Below the pieces are notes generated by a model, which saw nothing but the letters and a program-made list of their open reading frames with translations, was not told where the DNA came from and did no database searches. From VXYL01 sp965199945 (GTDB lineage Bacteria > Pseudomonadota > Gammaproteobacteria > Pseudomonadales > Azotimanducaceae), in the NCBI GenBank assembly GCA_965199945.1, contig OZ241354.1:1674001-1738000 (forward strand): a stretch of DNA of 64,000 nucleotides. The letters run 5' to 3'. Every line of letters begins with the position of its first letter. Position 1 is the first letter of the stretch. Positions 1 to 9,661 of the stretch are shown piece after piece. The position numbers and the translations under genes were made by a program.

Positions 1-710
1 AAGCCGATGCCGTCCGAACCGCCGCCGCGGCTGTAGATCATCGTGTTGATGCCGAGCAGACGGCCCTGTCGGTCCACCAAGGCGCCGCCGCTGTTGCCGG
101 GATTCACCGCGGCGTCGGTCTGGATGAGATCGTCGTAGGGAGCGCCGATGCCGTAGTGCCCCTTGGCGCTCACGATGCCCAGGGAGACCGCTTGGCCGAT
201 GCCGAAGGGGTTGCCGATGGCGAGCACGACGTCGCCGACTTCGGCATCCTCGGAGGACGCGCGCTCGATCACCGGGAAGTCCGCTCCGTCGACCTTCACC
301 ACGGCGAGATCGGTGATCGCGTCGGTGCCGACCACCCGCGCGCGTTCCTGGCGTCCGTCGTTGAAGGCCACGACGATCTCCGCGCCGGCGTCCACCACAT
401 GGTGGTTGGTGAGGATGTAGCCGTCCTGGCGCACGATCACCCCGGAGCCGAGGGAGCTCTGCAACTGGCGGTCGCGCTCGCAGAAGGCGCGGTATTGCGG
501 CAGCTCGCACAGCCAGCTGCGCGAACGGGTCGTGACGCGGGTCGAGAAGATGTTGACGACGGCCGGCGCGGCGCGCTGCACGGCGGCGGCGTAGCCGTGT
601 TCGGGCGTCGCGGGCGACGTCGGGGACGCCTCGCGGAAGAGCAGCAGCGAGAGGCCGATCACGACGCCGACGAGCACGGAAGCCAAGAGCCAGGTCGCGG
701 TCTTCCACAT
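1..710 (-). CDS. DegS/HtrA-type membrane-anchored serine protease (partial, C-terminus beyond window)
   Basis: Periplasmic trypsin-like serine protease of the DegS/DegP (HtrA) family, which handles misfolded envelope proteins or activates sigma-E signalling. The ATG at 710 gives a single N-terminal membrane segment (residues about 4-26) with no cleavage site, as in DegS. The catalytic triad is visible: His104 in TNHHVV, Asp134 in ITDLAVVKV and Ser207 in NPGNSGGAL. Two cysteines (68 and 77) sit in the loop before the protease strand. The reading frame is open to base 1, so the end of the protease domain and any PDZ domain lie outside the window. It is divergent from the acyltransferase gene that follows. 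DegS is the best guess because of the uncleaved anchor; the number of PDZ domains would decide between DegS and DegP/DegQ. Confidence 0.9.
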   Translation of the reverse strand, partial: MWKTATWLLASVLVGVVIGLSLLLFREASPTSPATPEHGYAAAVQRAAPAVVNIFSTRVTTRSRSWLCELPQYRAFCERDRQLQSSLGSGVIVRQDGYILTNHHVVDAGAEIVVAFNDGRQERARVVGTDAITDLAVVKVDGADFPVIERASSEDAEVGDVVLAIGNPFGIGQAVSLGIVSAKGHYGIGAPYDDLIQTDAAVNPGNSGGALVDRQGRLLGINTMIYSRGGGSDGIG

Positions 711-812
711 TCGCTGCGCGGCCTCTCTCCTTGCCGGCTGAAACTCGCCGCTTGAACTCGTCGCGCCGCAGCGACGGCCCGCCGCCGGCGTCATGCGCCG
801 CGATTCCTTCAT

Positions 813-820
813 TATAGAAT
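813..820 (+). promoter_or_regulatory. Candidate -10 element (TATAGAAT)
   Basis: An AT-rich octamer in otherwise GC-rich DNA, of the TAGAAT type also seen ahead of gor. It overlaps the first in-frame ATG of the next gene (819), which suggests translation begins downstream, for example at the TTG at 852. No good -35 box is visible. Confidence 0.4.
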
Positions 821-2075
821 GCGCCTGCCCATCGGCTTGGCGAGAGCTTCGTTGACGCAGCGAACCGCGCGCATCCTCCACGGCATCGACGCCATCGGCG
901 CCGCGGCATGGAACCGTTGCGCCAATCCCTCGCACATGGCCTACAACCCGTTCCTCGACCACCGCTTCCTCAAGGCGCTCGAAGACAGCGGCAGCGTTTC
1001 CCGGGAGACCGGCTGGCAGCCGTTCCACGTCGTGCTGTCCGGCGAAGGCGGAGAGGTGGACGACGCGGTGGGCGTGGTGCCCATGTATCTGAAGTCGCAC
1101 TCCCGGGGCGAGTACGTCTTCGACGGCGGCTGGGCCGACGCCTTCTACCGCGCTGGCGGGCGCTACTACCCCAAGCTGCAATCGAGCGTGCCGTTCACGC
1201 CGGCAACTGGTCGGCGACTGCTCGCGGCCGAAGTCGACGACGATGAGGAAGTGGAAAGCCAGTTGCTGCAGGTGGCCGTGCGCGTTGCCGAGCAGATCGA
1301 GGTCAGCTCGCTGCACTTCACCTTCCTCACCGAAGCGCAGTGGCAGCGCACCGCCGCGGCCGGCTGCCTGCAGCGCATGGACACGCAGTTCCACTGGCAG
1401 AACGACGGCTACGCCGCCTTCGACGACTTCCTCGCCGCGCTGTCCTCCAAGAAGCGCAAGAACATCCGCCGCGAGCGCCGGCAAGCGCTGGCCGGCGGCA
1501 TCGACATCGAGTGGCTCAGCGGCGACATCGCCGAAGGCCAGTGGGACGCCTTCTACGAGTTCTACGCCGACACCGGCCGGCGCAAGTGGGGCATGCCCTA
1601 TCTCAACCGCGAGTTCTTCAGCCGCATCGGCGAAACCATGCCCGAGCGCGTTCTGCTGGTGATGTGCAAACGCGCCGGGCGCTACATCGCCGGGGCGATC
1701 AACTTCATCGGCGACGACACGCTCTTCGGACGCAACTGGGGCTGCGTCGAAGACCACCGCTTTCTGCATTTCGAGGCCTGCTACTACCAGGCCATCGACT
1801 TCGCCCTGCACCACGGGCTGGCGCGGGTCGAAGCCGGCGCCCAGGGGGCGCACAAGATCGCCCGCGGCTATCTGCCGACGCCCACCTACTCCGCGCATTG
1901 GGTGCGCGATCCGGCGCTGCGCGACGCCGTGCAGCGCTATCTGCGCGAGGAAAGGCGGCATGTGGAAGAGGACATCGCCTACGTCGAGCGCCACCACTCG
2001 CCGTTCCGCCAGGAAGAGCTTTCCGCGAACGGCGCCGACTGCGTCGTCCGTCCAAGCGCCTTCAAGGTTTCTTGA
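819..2075 (+). CDS. FemAB-like / GNAT-fold N-acyltransferase (COG3146, DUF482 family)
   Basis: A 418-residue protein of the peptidoglycan-biosynthesis-related predicted N-acyltransferase family (PF04339). These are soluble two-GNAT-domain proteins related to FemAB; their substrate is not established. Family traits visible are the N-terminal NPFLDHRFL segment, KKRKNIRRERR near residue 208, the W-D-AFYEFY stretch and the C-terminal EAGAQGAHK-ARGY segment. The ATG at 819 coincides with a probable -10 element, so the true start may be the in-frame TTG at 852 (codon 12). The stop lies 2 bp before asnS, so the two are probably cotranscribed. Family assignment is firm; function is unknown. Confidence 0.82.
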   Translation: MRLPIGLARASLTQRTARILHGIDAIGAAAWNRCANPSHMAYNPFLDHRFLKALEDSGSVSRETGWQPFHVVLSGEGGEVDDAVGVVPMYLKSHSRGEYVFDGGWADAFYRAGGRYYPKLQSSVPFTPATGRRLLAAEVDDDEEVESQLLQVAVRVAEQIEVSSLHFTFLTEAQWQRTAAAGCLQRMDTQFHWQNDGYAAFDDFLAALSSKKRKNIRRERRQALAGGIDIEWLSGDIAEGQWDAFYEFYADTGRRKWGMPYLNREFFSRIGETMPERVLLVMCKRAGRYIAGAINFIGDDTLFGRNWGCVEDHRFLHFEACYYQAIDFALHHGLARVEAGAQGAHKIARGYLPTPTYSAHWVRDPALRDAVQRYLREERRHVEEDIAYVERHHSPFRQEELSANGADCVVRPSAFKVS

Positions 2076-2077
2076 CG

Positions 2078-3433
<1,356 letters not shown>

Positions 3434-3444
3434 GCGATCCAGCG

Positions 3445-4419
3445 ATGCCGACCAAGCCGGCGAGCGGACGCAAATACCAGACGCCCCAAGGCTTCGCCGC
3501 CATCAAGGACGGCATCAAGGCGGTCGATCTCGATGCGCCCTCCCGCCAAACCAAGCCGCAGCGCCGGCCAAAGCCGCCGTGGCTGCGCGTGCGCGTCGGC
3601 GCCGGGGGGCGGTACGGCGAAGTGCGGCGTCTTGTTCGCGAGCACGCGCTGGCCACGGTCTGCGAGGAATCCCACTGCCCCAACATCGGCGAGTGCTGGA
3701 ACGCCGGCGTCGCCACCATCATGCTCATGGGCAGCGTCTGCACTCGCGCCTGCCGGTTTTGCGCCGTGGACACTGGCAATCCGCGCGGCTGGCTGGATGC
3801 CGACGAGCCGGCCAACGTCGCCGAGACAGTGGCGCTGATGGGCCTCGACTACGTGGTGCTCACTTCCGTCGATCGGGACGATCTGCCGGATGGCGGCGCG
3901 GCGCATTACGCGGCCTGCATCCGCGCCGTCTTGAGCCGTTCCCCGGCCACCCGGGTCGAGGCGCTGACGCCGGACTTCCAAGGCAGCGCCGAGGCCGTGG
4001 CGACGGTCCTCTCGGCGGGCACGGACGTCTTCGCGCAGAACCTCGAGACGGTGAGCCGCTTGACGGCGTCGGTGCGCGACCCGCGCGCCGGCTACGAGCG
4101 CACGCTCGACGTGCTGGCCTGCGCCAAGCGCCTCGGCGCAACCACCAAGAGCAGCCTGATGCTGGGCCTCGGCGAGACCGAAGCCGAGATCCAAGACGCG
4201 ATAGCCGACCTGCGCGGCAGCGGCGTCGACCTGCTGACGCTCGGCCAGTATCTGCAGCCGACGCGGAACCATCTGCCCGTCGAGCGCTGGGTGCGCCCCG
4301 AGGAGTTCGACGCCTACCGGCGCTGGGCGCTCGCCGCCGGCTTCAAGGACGTCGCCGCCGGCCCGCTGGTGCGGTCGAGCTACCGAGCCGACCGGCTGGC
4401 GCAGGGCATCACCGGCTGA
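3445..4419 (+). CDS. lipA: Lipoyl synthase
   Basis: Radical-SAM enzyme that inserts two sulfurs into protein-bound octanoyl groups to form lipoate on 2-oxoacid dehydrogenases and the glycine cleavage H protein. It has 324 residues. Both iron-sulfur clusters are visible: the auxiliary-cluster cysteines C73, C78 and C84 (CEESHCPNIGEC) and the radical-SAM CxxxCxxC at C99, C103 and C106 (CTRACRFC). The C-terminal RSSYRA motif supplies the serine ligand of the auxiliary cluster. ATG at 3445, 11 bp after asnS. No lipB lies next to it, which is unusual; lipoyl transfer must be encoded elsewhere. Identification is secure. Confidence 0.97.
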   Translation: MPTKPASGRKYQTPQGFAAIKDGIKAVDLDAPSRQTKPQRRPKPPWLRVRVGAGGRYGEVRRLVREHALATVCEESHCPNIGECWNAGVATIMLMGSVCTRACRFCAVDTGNPRGWLDADEPANVAETVALMGLDYVVLTSVDRDDLPDGGAAHYAACIRAVLSRSPATRVEALTPDFQGSAEAVATVLSAGTDVFAQNLETVSRLTASVRDPRAGYERTLDVLACAKRLGATTKSSLMLGLGETEAEIQDAIADLRGSGVDLLTLGQYLQPTRNHLPVERWVRPEEFDAYRRWALAAGFKDVAAGPLVRSSYRADRLAQGITG

Positions 4420-4587
4420 CGCGCGCCGGGCGCCGCCATAGAGGTCGGACTCCCCGCCTTCCCTACATGGCATTTCTCACGTGCCCCTTGGCCAGCGTCG
4501 CACGAACATTTCAGCCAATTCGCACAGCCCGCCGGGTCGATCTCGCACAGGGCAGCCCATTCGCGAGTGGCAAGATGAAGTTCCTGC

Positions 4588-4593
4588 TATGCT
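4588..4593 (+). promoter_or_regulatory. Candidate -10 element (TATGCT) for the coiled-coil gene
   Basis: TATGCT lies about 21 bp before the ATG at 4615, in a 195-bp gap after lipA. Transcription would start a few bases before the ribosome-binding site AAGGAG. The -35 region is weak, so this rests on the -10 box and position only. Confidence 0.35.
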
Positions 4594-4614
4594 TCGCTGA
4601 ACAAGGAGAACAAC

Positions 4615-5112
4615 ATGGCGACAGCGGCCATAGACACGTTGCGCTATGCCGAGAGAGTCAAGGAGAGTGGCGTCGAACATTCGACGGCAAACGAAATGGC
4701 CCGCGCTCTGAACGACGAACTTGCCGACCATGTGCCGACGAAGGTCGATCTGGAGCCGAGGTTTTCGTCCTTGGAAGCCAAAGTCGAGTCCTTGGAGACC
4801 AAGGTCGATACGTTGGACGCCAAGTTCGAGGTGCGGTGCGACGCCTTGGAGGCCAAGTTCGACGCGCGGTGCGACGCCATGGAGGCCAAGTTCGAGGCTA
4901 GGATCAATGCCCTGGACGCCAAGCTCGAGGCCAAGTTCGACAGTTTGGCGGCGTCTCTGAAGACGACCAATGCGATGATGCTCTTCGGATTCGCGCTGCT
5001 CGGAACGCTGGGCTTCTTCCAGTTGGCGAAAGACCCCTCGCCTCCGCCGGCGCCGGTCGCCATCGAACGGCCGGCCGTCCCCAACGCGCCGCCCGTGGAA
5101 TCGACGCCATGA
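4615..5112 (+). CDS. DUF1640-like coiled-coil protein with C-terminal membrane anchor
   Basis: A 165-residue protein. The N-terminus (DTLRYAERVKESGVEHSTA) and the KVDLE-type transition to a coiled coil resemble bacterial DUF1640 (CCDC90-like) proteins. Residues about 42-115 form a coiled coil built from repeats of LEAKFDARCDA type, about 11 residues each. One hydrophobic membrane segment follows (about 121-138), then a proline-rich tail. A clear ribosome-binding site, AAGGAG, precedes the ATG. Function is unknown; such proteins are often orphans or sit near mobile genes. The repeats could change copy number by slippage. Confidence 0.75.
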   Translation: MATAAIDTLRYAERVKESGVEHSTANEMARALNDELADHVPTKVDLEPRFSSLEAKVESLETKVDTLDAKFEVRCDALEAKFDARCDAMEAKFEARINALDAKLEAKFDSLAASLKTTNAMMLFGFALLGTLGFFQLAKDPSPPPAPVAIERPAVPNAPPVESTP

Positions 5113-5258
5113 ACATCCGCGTCATCGTCGAACATCCGACGCTCGTCGCCATGCGCTGTTGAGCCGAGCAGGGGCGCCAAGCCCGCTCCGCCAACACCCG
5201 CGCTGGCTCGAAGGACCGCCAGCGCACGCAATGGCCAGACGACCGAGCCGCCACGCAC

Positions 5259-6719
5259 ATGGAAATCCGCCTTCACAACACGCAGTCGGGTGCCAAGGAG
5301 CGTTTCGAGCCGCTGCAGCCAGACGCGGTGGGCATCTACGTCTGCGGGCCGACGGTCTACGGCCTCGTACACATCGGCAATGCGCTGCCGGCGGTCGTCT
5401 TCGACGTGCTGGTGCGGCTGCTGCGGGTCGCATACCGCAACGTCAAATACGTCCGCAACATCACCGACGTGGACGACAAGATCAACGCCGCCGCCCGGCA
5501 ATCCGGCCGCCCCATCGCCGAACTGGCGGACGCCTACGCCGCCGAATACCGGCGCGACATCAAAGCGCTCGGCGTCGCCGATCCAGACGTCGAGCCCCGT
5601 GCAACGGAACACATCGCCGAGATCGTCCGCATGATCGAAGCGCTCGTCGCCAGCGGACACGCCTATACGGCCGAGGGCGCCGTCCAGCCCGAGGCGGGCG
5701 AAGACGCCAGGCACGGCACCCATGTGCTGTTCCACGTTCCTTCGGACCCGGCCTATGGTTCGCTTGCCAAGCGCAGCCTCGACGAAATGCGCGACGGCGC
5801 GCGGGTGGAAGTCGCTCCCTACAAGAAGGATCCCAAGGATTTCGTGCTGTGGAAGCCGTCGAGCGCCGCGCTCCCCGGCTGGGACAGCCCCTGGGGACGC
5901 GGCCGCCCCGGCTGGCACATCGAGTGCTCGGCGATGATCCGCAAGCACCTGGGCGCGGTGATCGACATTCACGGCGGCGGCAGCGACCTGGCCTTCCCGC
6001 ACCACGAGAACGAATGCGCGCAGAGCCGCTGCGTCAACGGCGGCAAGGCGAGCGTGCGCTACTGGATGCACAACGGCATGCTGACCCTTGGCGCGACGAA
6101 GATGTCCAAGAGCATCGGCAACATCGTCACCATCCGCGAACTGCTCGACGCCCACGACGGCGAGACGCTCCGCTACGCCCTGCTCTCCGGCCACTACCGG
6201 CAAAGTCTGGCGTGGAGCGACGCCCTCCTCGCCCAGGCCAAGGCCAGCCTCGACGCGCTGTATCGGGCGCTGCGCGACGATGCCTGCGAGGACGCGCCCG
6301 ACGGCGCTGCCGCCGAAGAGCCAAGCGCGTATCCCGCCGCGGTCCTCGACGCCCTCTGCGACGATCTCAACACGCCCAAGGCGCTCGCGGCCCTGCACGC
6401 CCTGGCGCACGACATCCACCGCACGGACGCCCGCCAAGCGGATGCGCTGCGCAGCCAGCTGCGCGCCGGCGGCGGGCTGCTCGGCCTGCTGAACCGATCG
6501 CCCGCGGCGTACTTCCAAGGCGACCTCGGAGAACGGCGAGGCAATGCGCCAAGCGTCGATGCGGCGCACGTCGAGAAGCTCGTGGACGAACGCGCCGCTG
6601 CCCGCAAGGCGCGCGACTTCGCGCGCGCCGACGCCATCCGCGACGAACTCGCCAAGGCGGGCATCGAGCTGGAGGACTCGCGCCATGGCACGCGCTGGAG
6701 GGTCGCCCGCGGCGAATGA
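5259..6719 (+). CDS. cysS: Cysteinyl-tRNA synthetase
   Basis: Class I synthetase charging tRNA-Cys; 486 residues, normal size. The zinc/active-site Cys29 is in YVCGPTVYG. The class I signature is HIGN at 38-41 instead of HIGH. KMSKS is at about 281-285. GWHIECSAM and FPHHENECAQS supply the other zinc ligands. The C-terminal DALR-type helical domain ends with a basic stretch. The ATG at 5259 (MEIRLHNTQSG) matches the family N-terminus. It is convergent with argS, with only 45 bp between the two stops. HIGN is known in other CysRS enzymes, so activity is expected. Confidence 0.96.
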   Translation: MEIRLHNTQSGAKERFEPLQPDAVGIYVCGPTVYGLVHIGNALPAVVFDVLVRLLRVAYRNVKYVRNITDVDDKINAAARQSGRPIAELADAYAAEYRRDIKALGVADPDVEPRATEHIAEIVRMIEALVASGHAYTAEGAVQPEAGEDARHGTHVLFHVPSDPAYGSLAKRSLDEMRDGARVEVAPYKKDPKDFVLWKPSSAALPGWDSPWGRGRPGWHIECSAMIRKHLGAVIDIHGGGSDLAFPHHENECAQSRCVNGGKASVRYWMHNGMLTLGATKMSKSIGNIVTIRELLDAHDGETLRYALLSGHYRQSLAWSDALLAQAKASLDALYRALRDDACEDAPDGAAAEEPSAYPAAVLDALCDDLNTPKALAALHALAHDIHRTDARQADALRSQLRAGGGLLGLLNRSPAAYFQGDLGERRGNAPSVDAAHVEKLVDERAAARKARDFARADAIRDELAKAGIELEDSRHGTRWRVARGE

Positions 6720-6764
6720 CCTAACGCCTTGGCGCAGAGAGCGCCCGCGGGCGCTCAAACGAGC

Positions 6765-8453
6765 CTACATGCGTTCCACCGGCTCGATGCCGAGCAACTC
6801 CAACCCCGCAGCGAGCGTCCGGGCGCCGCGCCGGCACAGCGCCAAGCGATCCTGCTCCCGCTCGCTGCCAAGCACCGGACACGCTTCGTAGAAGCGCATG
6901 AACACGGTCGCCAAGTCGTAGAGGTAGGCGCACAAGTGGTGCGGCATCACGGTTGCCGCCACATGTTCCAGCGTCTCCTGGAAGCGCGCAAGCTGCAGCG
7001 CCAGCGCCCGTTCCTCCGGCCCGTCGATGCTTGCCACGTCCGGCAGCGCATCCACATCGACGCGCCCCTTTGCGAACACGCTCTGGATGCGCACGTGGGC
7101 GTATTGCAGATAGGGCGCGGTGTTGCCGTCGAGGGAGAGCATCGCTTCCCAATCGAAGACGTAGTCGCTGGTGCGGTTCTTCGACAGGTCGGCGTACTTC
7201 ACCGCGCCGACCCCGACGGCGCGGGCGATTCCGGCCGCTTCGGCATCGCCGAGCTGGGGATTCTTGGCCTCGACCAGCGCCCGCGCCCGCGTGGTCGCTT
7301 CGTCCAGGAAATCAAGCAGCCGCGTGCCGCCGCCTTGGCGCGTCTTGAAGGGGCGCCCGTCGCCGCCGAGCATGGTGCCGAAGGGATGGTGCTCGAACGA
7401 CACGCCAGCGCCGTAGCCGGCGGCCTTGGCGAGCGCGAACAGTTGCCGAAAGTGCAGCGCCTGGCGCGCGTCCACGATGTACAGCACACGGTCGGCGCGA
7501 AGGACATCCGCTCGATAGCGCACGGCGGCAAGGTCCGTGGAGTGATAGAGGTAGCCGCCGTCGGACTTGCGCACGATCACCGGCTGCACGCTGCCGTCGC
7601 GGCCCTTGAACTCGTCCAGGAAGACGCAGAGCGCGCCGTCGGATTCCCGCAGCAGCCCTTTCGCGTCCAGGTCCGCCACGACGCCGTCCAAATCGTCGTT
7701 GTAGGCGCTCTCGCCGCGCACGTGCTCCGGCTTGAGGCCCGCTCCCAGTGCGTCGTAGACGACTTGGCAGTGCGTCATGGAGACGTCGATGTAGCGCCGC
7801 CAGCGCGCCAGCGCCGCGTCGTCGCCTTGCTGCAGTGCGACCACCGCCTGCCGGGCGCGTTGCGCGAACGCTTCGTCGGTGTCGAAGCGCTTGCTCGCCT
7901 CGGCATAGAAGCGTTCCAGATCGGCAAGCTCCTCGGCGTCTTCGCCGCAATCGTCCAAATGCGCGACCAAGCGCCCGAAGCCGGTGCCCCAGTCGCCGAC
8001 GTGGTTCTGCCGCAGCACGGTGCAGCCAAGGGCTTCGAGGATGCGCGCCACGGCGTCGCCGATGATGGTGCTGCGCAGGTGGTGGACCTGCATCTCCTTG
8101 GCGAGATTCGGATGCGAATAGTCGACCACCACGCGCTCGCCCAGCGACTGCTCCAGAATCGGCCCGGCGAGGGCCTCGACCAACACGTCGTCGGCGACCG
8201 TCAGGCTGATGAAGCCCGGGCCCGTCACCGCGCAGCGCGACGCGATGTCGGCGAGGCCATGCGCGGCGTCGATTGCGCGTTGCGCGAAGCGCCGCGGATC
8301 CTCCCCCAGGCGCTTCGCGGCGCCCATCGCGCCGTTGGCCTGGTAGTCGCCGAACTCCGGGCGGGCTGCGACGCGCACCATCGCCGGCGCCGCGGCGCCG
8401 ACCTCGGCAAGCGCGGCTTCGAGACGCGCCGTCAATGCCTCCTTGAGATTCAC
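6765..8453 (-). CDS. argS: Arginyl-tRNA synthetase
   Basis: Class I synthetase charging tRNA-Arg; 562 residues. It has the N-terminal additional (Add-1) domain, a Rossmann core beginning DYSHPNLAKE, the conserved NHVGDWGT block, FKTRQG in the KMSKS-loop region, and a C-terminal DALR anticodon-binding domain with a terminal GIEPVERM. The HxGH signature position reads QVHH (residues 122-125) where E. coli has HVGH, an unusual substitution. The start is the GTG at 8453, which overlaps the stop of the cold-shock-domain gene (GTGA), so the two are translationally coupled. It is convergent with cysS. Confidence 0.95.
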   Translation of the reverse strand: MNLKEALTARLEAALAEVGAAAPAMVRVAARPEFGDYQANGAMGAAKRLGEDPRRFAQRAIDAAHGLADIASRCAVTGPGFISLTVADDVLVEALAGPILEQSLGERVVVDYSHPNLAKEMQVHHLRSTIIGDAVARILEALGCTVLRQNHVGDWGTGFGRLVAHLDDCGEDAEELADLERFYAEASKRFDTDEAFAQRARQAVVALQQGDDAALARWRRYIDVSMTHCQVVYDALGAGLKPEHVRGESAYNDDLDGVVADLDAKGLLRESDGALCVFLDEFKGRDGSVQPVIVRKSDGGYLYHSTDLAAVRYRADVLRADRVLYIVDARQALHFRQLFALAKAAGYGAGVSFEHHPFGTMLGGDGRPFKTRQGGGTRLLDFLDEATTRARALVEAKNPQLGDAEAAGIARAVGVGAVKYADLSKNRTSDYVFDWEAMLSLDGNTAPYLQYAHVRIQSVFAKGRVDVDALPDVASIDGPEERALALQLARFQETLEHVAATVMPHHLCAYLYDLATVFMRFYEACPVLGSEREQDRLALCRRGARTLAAGLELLGIEPVERM

Positions 8454-8917
8454 GCCGGCGGCTTGGCCTCGACGTCGGCTGCTTGCAGGCCGCGTTCGCG
8501 TTCGACGGCGACGAAGGTCACGGGCTGGCCGTCCGCGAGCGTCTTGGCGGCGTCGCGACGGCCGCCGATGGCGCTGTGGTGGACGAATATCTCCTCGCCG
8601 CTCTCGCGCACGACGAATCCATAGCCCTTGTCCGGGCTGAACCACTTGACGGTGCCGGCTTCCCGAGATTGCGCCTTCCCGGCGTCGCTTCGCGCTCCGC
8701 GTCTTCGGTTCGGCGGACGTTCCCGAGCCGCGCGAGTCTCGACCTTGGCCAGCCACCAGCCTTGGACACGCACGGTCGCCAGCGCCGTCGCGGCCGAGGC
8801 AAGCACGAACAAGCCGAGCAGGATGAGATGGCGACCGTCGAACAGCAGCACGTAGGCTTGCATGGCAACGGCCGCGAACATCGACGCGAAGACCAGAGCA
8901 GGAAGAAGAACTCGCAT
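8450..8917 (-). CDS. Membrane-anchored cold-shock-domain protein
   Basis: A 155-residue protein with two N-terminal hydrophobic helices (about 4-25 and 32-51), a basic linker, and a C-terminal cold-shock domain (about 86-150). Both RNA-binding motifs are visible: KWFSPDKGYGFV (RNP1-like) and EIFVHHSAI (RNP2-like). Ordinary Csp proteins are about 70 residues and soluble, so this one probably tethers nucleic-acid binding to the inner membrane. It overlaps argS by a GTGA stop/start. Role unknown; translation-linked by context only. Confidence 0.85.
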   Translation of the reverse strand: MRVLLPALVFASMFAAVAMQAYVLLFDGRHLILLGLFVLASAATALATVRVQGWWLAKVETRAARERPPNRRRGARSDAGKAQSREAGTVKWFSPDKGYGFVVRESGEEIFVHHSAIGGRRDAAKTLADGQPVTFVAVERERGLQAADVEAKPPA

Positions 8918-9001
8918 GGATCGATCCGTCCTTGGAAGCGGCGCATCATAGCCGATCGGACACGCCGCACAGCCGTTTGGTTCAAGGCGCCGGCTGCGGG
9001 C

Positions 9002-9643
9002 CTACTCCGGCGTCGCCGCGTCCTCCAATCGCTCCGCCGACAGGATCGTGATCGGCGTCGTTGGCACGGCGTCCTGGCCAGTCTCCGCGAACTCGATCTC
9101 CTCCGCGACGTCGCGCCCCGCCGTCAAGACGCCGAAGACGGTGTAGCCGGGTTGGCCCGGGCGGGCATCCAGGTGCGGGCTGTCTGCCAAGTTGACGAAG
9201 AACTGGGAGTCCGCCGAATCGGGGTCGCCATGGCGCGCCATCGCCACCGTCCAGCGCAGATTGCGCTCGCCGTTGAAGGATTCGTTGACCACCTTGCGCG
9301 GCGGCTCGCGCAGCCGCATGGCGGCGTCGTAGCCGCCGGCCTGAATGACGAAGCCGGCGATCACACGATGGAACACCGTGCCGGCGTAGAAGCCGTCGTC
9401 CACCAGTTCGAGGAAGTTGCGCACCGTGTGCGGCGCCTTGTGCGGCCACAACTCGATGGTCAGCGTACCCATGCTGGTGTGGATCGCCACCTGCGGCAGC
9501 TCCTGTTCCGTCTCGACGCTCGCCAATTGCTCCTCCCCGGCGACGGGCCACGCCGCCAACGCAACGCCCCAAGCCACGCCGAGACGCACCATGCGCATGC
9601 AGCCACTCGACAAGCCCCGTGCGCGACGCAGGATTCGACCCAT
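9002..9643 (-). CDS. Secreted cyclophilin-type peptidyl-prolyl cis-trans isomerase
   Basis: Catalyses proline isomerisation in envelope protein folding. The 213-residue protein has a signal peptide (hydrophobic core about 20-34, cleavage likely after WPVAG), then a full cyclophilin domain. Active-site elements visible are FHRVIAGFVIQAGGY, the MARHGDPDSADSQFFVN segment (the QFFVN core) and a GYTVFG strand. The start at 9643 (ATG) gives a long n-region; the in-frame ATG at residue 16 would give a more typical signal peptide. It lies 18 bp after pdxJ on the same strand. PpiA-like by size and location. Confidence 0.9.
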   Translation of the reverse strand: MGRILRRARGLSSGCMRMVRLGVAWGVALAAWPVAGEEQLASVETEQELPQVAIHTSMGTLTIELWPHKAPHTVRNFLELVDDGFYAGTVFHRVIAGFVIQAGGYDAAMRLREPPRKVVNESFNGERNLRWTVAMARHGDPDSADSQFFVNLADSPHLDARPGQPGYTVFGVLTAGRDVAEEIEFAETGQDAVPTTPITILSAERLEDAATPE

Positions 9644-9661
9644 CGATCAGCCCCGCTCGAT

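Noticed and set aside
5109..5162. A 17-codon frame overlapping the stop of the coiled-coil gene (ATGA)
   Set aside because: Too short to support; no ribosome-binding site or conserved text visible.
4644..6758. A 704-codon minus-strand frame opposite cysS and the coiled-coil gene
   Set aside because: Shadow of real plus-strand genes; no recognisable domain.
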